From an uncultured Eggerthellaceae bacterium (GTDB lineage: Bacteria; Actinomycetota; Coriobacteriia; Coriobacteriales; Eggerthellaceae), in NCBI GenBank assembly GCA_910588435.1, contig CAJUPL010000053.1:1-8706 (forward strand): a stretch of DNA of 8,706 nucleotides. The letters are read 5' to 3'. The position numbers and the translations under genes are program-made. Under the pieces are notes generated by a model that did not search any database, was not told the DNA's origin, and saw only the letters and a program-made list of their open reading frames with translations. Below are positions 7,176 through 8,706 of the stretch, piece by piece (the stretch's first letter is position 1; each line of letters opens with the position of its first letter).

Positions 7176-7214
7176 GGGATCTCCTTAAGCCGAACAGCGC
7201 TGCTCCTTGCGCAC

Positions 7215-7835
7215 CTACTTCTTGAGGACCTTGCGAAGGAGCGGTGTCAGGATCTGCACAAGGATGGAATTGAACAGGGCCGTGCCGAACACCATGACGG
7301 CGTATGTGACGAAGATCACGGCAAGGTCAAGGCCATTCATGAGGCCAACGATGATGGCGAACGTGTAGCCGGAGACCACCGTTGAGAGGAACGTGTTCAC
7401 CAGCGGATTGATGTCCAGCTTGCCGCCGATCCGCATCGGGATATGGATCAGGAGGCCGCAAACCAGCGCGCCAAGCATCTCAGATGGGATGTTCACCAGA
7501 GGCGTTGCGTTCAACATGGGGATCTGGCACATGAGACCGGCCAGCAAGCCGATGATGATCGCCTGGCCCACGTTCGGGCGCGTGAGGATGATGGCCAGGC
7601 AATACATGGCAATGACGAAGTTCGGCTTCATCCCTGCGAATGAGAGGAAGCTGGCCACTGTCAGCTTGAGGACGGCGCCGGCTGCCAAGAGCACTGCTAT
7701 CAGGATGAGGTCTTGGATGGAAAGGCCCTTCTTCTCTGCCTTGTTGACGGTGCGCTTTGCCGCTGCTGGTGCCTTGGAGGCCGCGTTCGCGTTCACTGTG
7801 CGAGGCTCCCTGGAGGCGGTGTTCGTGTCGGTCAT
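7215..7835 (-). CDS. trpP: TrpP-like ECF S component, predicted tryptophan-binding membrane protein
   Basis: 206 residues with about six hydrophobic segments between ~40 and 200. FAGMKPNFVIAMY (67-79) recalls the GMKP region of TrpP-type tryptophan transporters, and the size fits an ECF S component. This subunit would bind the substrate; the tryptophan assignment rests mainly on the T-box leader upstream, whose specifier is UGG. It is the first gene of the operon and is followed by both ATPases and EcfT. The start at 7835 is chosen because AAGGA lies ~6 nt upstream. An in-frame ATG at 7868 has no ribosome site and falls in the loop of an RNA hairpin. Unusual: a ~38-residue Ala/Thr/Asn/Lys-rich N-terminal extension precedes the first helix. 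Confidence 0.85.
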   Translation of the reverse strand: MTDTNTASREPRTVNANAASKAPAAAKRTVNKAEKKGLSIQDLILIAVLLAAGAVLKLTVASFLSFAGMKPNFVIAMYCLAIILTRPNVGQAIIIGLLAGLMCQIPMLNATPLVNIPSEMLGALVCGLLIHIPMRIGGKLDINPLVNTFLSTVVSGYTFAIIVGLMNGLDLAVIFVTYAVMVFGTALFNSILVQILTPLLRKVLKK

Positions 7836-7854
7836 TGCTCTTCCTTTCTGTAGT

Positions 7855-7877
7855 GCTTGAGGGCCCATCCCTCAAGC
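7855..7877 (-). promoter_or_regulatory. Hairpin just upstream of the trpP ribosome binding site
   Basis: On the minus strand, perfect 9-bp arms GCTTGAGGG and CCCTCAAGC enclose ATGGG. The hairpin lies between the T-box terminator and the Shine-Dalgarno and has no T-tract after it. It may protect the 5' end of processed mRNA or keep the leader from sequestering the ribosome site. Function not shown. Confidence 0.45.
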
Positions 7878-7910
7878 GGGCTTTCTCGAATGCCTCGAAC
7901 ACGCCTGCAA

Positions 7911-8210
7911 CAAAAAAGGCCTGTCCTTTAGAGCCTCTGAGCGAGACTTCAAAGGACAGGCCTTGCAACCTGCGGTGCCACCTTTGCTTGGTTCCCTTGG
8001 GAACCCACTCGTGAATGAGCTACCACCCATTCTGCCTCTAACGCGGGCTCACGGTCCAGATACTCAGCTCCGTGGTGCTTGGAGCCTTTCCCCTTTCCCT
8101 CGGCGACCCATTTACCTACTGGCGTTCTGCGGGAATCTCAGCTGCGCCCGCTCTCTGTAAGTGCCCGGTAAGCTTGACTTTCGCCTCAACGGTTTCGAGT
8201 TATTCGATTG
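7911..8210 (-). promoter_or_regulatory. Class-I T-box riboswitch, UGG specifier (predicted tRNA-Trp sensor)
   Basis: Read on the minus strand, Stem I has a GA/GA kink-turn (8187-8186 with 8101-8100; three-base bulge GUU) and a lower helix GGCGA/UCGCC (8185-8181 with 8106-8102). A specifier loop with AUGGG on its 3' side follows, then an upper helix UUACC/GGUAA (8171-8167 with 8116-8112), an AG bulge AGAGAG (8156-8151), and a GCGGG/CCCGC distal hairpin with loop GCUGAGA. The codon next to the 3' purine is UGG (8110-8108). A 16-nt palindrome (8005-7990) may be Stem III. The antiterminator pairs AAAGG/CCUUU and GCAGG/CCUGU around the bulge UGGCACC (7980-7974). Uncharged tRNA-Trp would stabilise it and permit transcription of the transporter. 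The variable C in UGGC pairs with a G73 discriminator, as in tRNA-Trp. T-box identity is near certain; the specifier reading is slightly less so. Confidence 0.92.
7912..7964 (-). terminator. T-box-controlled intrinsic terminator of the trpP-ecf operon
   Basis: On the minus strand, perfect 14-bp arms AAGGCCTGTCCTTT (7964-7951) and AAAGGACAGGCCTT (7929-7916) flank a 21-nt loop and run into TTTTTT (7917-7912). The 5' arm also supplies the 3' strand of the T-box antiterminator, so the two folds exclude each other. Confidence 0.93.
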
Positions 8211-8216
8211 CCGCGT

Positions 8217-8246
8217 ACTCTACTCCAACTCCCCGCCCGTTGTCAA
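8217..8246 (-). promoter_or_regulatory. Sigma-A-type promoter of the T-box/trpP-ecf operon
   Basis: A perfect -35 TTGACA (8246-8241) and a -10 TAGAGT (8222-8217; 4 of 6 to consensus) are separated by 18 bp on the minus strand. The expected start near 8210 leaves the whole of Stem I in the transcript, which supports this choice. The untranslated leader would be about 375 nt. Confidence 0.72.
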
Positions 8247-8270
8247 AGCCCTATATATGACCCCTCTTGT

Positions 8271-8295
8271 TCCGCCGTTCTTGACGAACGGCGGA
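8271..8295. repeat. Perfect inverted repeat upstream of the operon promoter
   Basis: Arms TCCGCCGTTC and GAACGGCGGA (10 bp each) flank TTGAC. It lies about 25 bp upstream of the -35 of the trpP-ecf operon. There is no T-tract on either side, so it is a weak terminator candidate; it could be a regulator site or part of the hairpin-rich block to its right. Confidence 0.55.
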
Positions 8296-8353
8296 CCCAT
8301 TGACGCTGCGGCTCCGAATGGCACCTGACCTTGCCCCTTGTCTCGAGCTCGGC

Positions 8354-8389
8354 GCGGCCCTAAGGCCGCTTGTCCCTCGGGCGGGACAA
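8354..8389. repeat. Two adjacent hairpins
   Basis: GCGGCC/GGCCGC arms (8354-8359 and 8364-8369, loop CTAA) are followed directly by TTGTCCC/GGGACAA arms (8370-8376 and 8383-8389, 6-nt loop). No base separates them. They belong to the gene-free right-hand block; no T-tract follows. Confidence 0.5.
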
Positions 8390-8430
8390 TCCCAGGCACC
8401 CTTCGAATCCTCGCTTTCTTTGGTGGACCT

Positions 8431-8457
8431 GTGACATTAGAACACATCTAATGTCAC
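8431..8457. repeat. Perfect 27-bp inverted repeat, AT-rich
   Basis: Arms GTGACATTAGA and TCTAATGTCAC (11 bp each) flank ACACA. Its AT-rich arms stand out from the GC-rich surroundings. On the plus strand it is followed by GCTTCTCTTCT, a pyrimidine tract that is not a clean T-run. It could be a regulator binding site or a poor terminator for a gene to the right on the other strand; nothing in the window decides. Confidence 0.55.
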
Positions 8458-8496
8458 GCTTCTCTTCTACCAGTAGACAACTGCACTGCAGCCGCA

Positions 8497-8638
8497 GCTG
8501 TGCCCCCTCCAAGAGTGGGCGTCGGCATTGCCGACGCAGCTGCGCGCTAGCACAGCGAAATGAGGGTGATAACCCGAAATGCCCGGATTGGCGGTCTGCG
8601 CCAGGCTAGGTTGCCTGGTCTGAGGCTGACATCCGGGT
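8497..8638. other. Gene-free block with two nested multi-hairpin structures
   Basis: The first structure has outer arms GCTGTGC/GCACAGC (8497-8503 and 8550-8556) enclosing a strong GCGTCGGC/GCCGACGC hairpin (8519-8537) and a small AGC/GCT hairpin. The second has outer arms CCCGGAT/ATCCGGG (8582-8588 and 8631-8637) enclosing TGGCG/CGCCA (8589-8603) and a CCAGGC/GCCTGG alternative (8601-8618). Between them, GGGT-GATA-ACCC (8564-8575) is bracketed by two CGAAATG direct repeats (8556-8562 and 8575-8581). No open reading frame is convincing. The form is cloverleaf-like, but it has no tRNA T-loop or CCA context. It may be a structured RNA or repeat DNA; strand unknown. Confidence 0.4.
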
Positions 8639-8641
8639 GTT

Positions 8642-8701
8642 CGCAGGCTATCGCCTGCGTTACGTTGCACTGGCGTGCAACTGCGGCTGCAATGCAGCCG
8701 C
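8642..8701. repeat. Right copy of the three-hairpin repeat module
   Basis: Three consecutive hairpins: CGCAGGC/GCCTGCG (8642-8659, loop TATC), then TTAC, then GTTGCAC/GTGCAAC (8664-8681, loop TGGC), then T, then GCGGCTGC/GCAGCCGC (8683-8701, loop AAT). The same order, linkers and third hairpin occur at 1-55. Five of seven base pairs in the middle stem differ between the copies, and all are compensated. Role unknown. Confidence 0.7.
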
Positions 8702-8706
8702 CCACA

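Noticed and set aside
7836..7868. Upstream ATG (7868) as the start of the TrpP-like gene
   Set aside because: It lies in the loop of a hairpin with no Shine-Dalgarno, whereas the ATG at 7835 has AAGGA at good spacing.
8107..8111. AUG as a methionine specifier in the same loop
   Set aside because: The codon is normally followed by a single purine before the helix, which selects UGG over AUG. The variable C in the T-box bulge disfavors tRNA-Met with A73. Not fully excluded.
8155..8159. UAC triplet just before AGAGAG in the T-box leader, read as a tyrosine specifier
   Set aside because: AGAGAG is the AG bulge in distal Stem I, on the 5' side. The specifier belongs in the loop between UUACC/GGUAA and GGCGA/UCGCC, where UGG lies. 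The T-box C also fits G73 and not the A73 of tRNA-Tyr.
8370..8609. Plus-strand reading frame of 79 codons in the right-hand block
   Set aside because: It crosses several perfect inverted repeats, has no ribosome site and no recognisable domain.
8581..8638. tRNA gene
   Set aside because: The enclosed length is about 58 nt, the T-loop GTTCRA motif is not in place and the internal arms overlap each other; it does not form a proper tRNA.
1..8706. Module copies at both ends as the termini of a mobile element
   Set aside because: The copies are direct, the interior has no transposase, integrase or relaxase, and the enclosed genes look like ordinary chromosomal ones. A dispersed intergenic repeat is simpler.

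Overview
This is a GC-rich bacterial window. Its leaderless-type promoter, strong Shine-Dalgarno sites and gene content would fit an actinomycete-type Gram-positive, perhaps a Coriobacteriia member. That placement is inference from overall character; there is no rRNA or other marker gene.

Layout. (1) Positions 1-300 hold no gene and are packed with short inverted repeats. They include a tandem array of ~75-bp units that acts as serial intrinsic terminators for the minus-strand gene to its right. (2) Positions 301-3688 (minus) are a two-gene unit: a family-2 polyprenyl-phosphate glycosyltransferase with two C-terminal membrane helices, overlapping a large YfhO-family membrane protein. This matches the CsbB/YfhO pairing that decorates cell-surface polymers with a sugar. 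(3) Positions 3818-4699 (plus) encode a ChbG/YdjC-type carbohydrate deacetylase with a TTG start, divergent from the glycosyltransferase. (4) Positions 4754-7835 (minus) are a four-gene ECF transporter operon: a TrpP-like substrate-binding membrane protein, two ATPases and the transmembrane coupling protein, joined by 4-nt overlaps or short gaps. (5) Positions 7911-8246 are its promoter and a full class-I T-box leader. (6) Positions 8250-8706 hold no gene and form another dense block of inverted repeats, ending in a three-hairpin module that is also found at the left end of the window.

How the parts work together. The T-box can be folded by eye. It has a kink-turn, a specifier loop whose codon is UGG, an AG bulge, a distal GNUG-type loop, and an antiterminator that competes with a 14-bp terminator. 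The variable T-box base is C, which matches the G73 discriminator of tRNA-Trp. With the TrpP-like S component this points to a dedicated tryptophan uptake system that is switched on when tRNA-Trp is uncharged. The two ATPases are asymmetric: one lacks the ABC signature consensus and the other lacks the switch histidine, so only one composite ATP site looks complete.

The least explained material is the hairpin DNA at both ends. It shows repeated units whose stems differ in sequence but keep their pairing.
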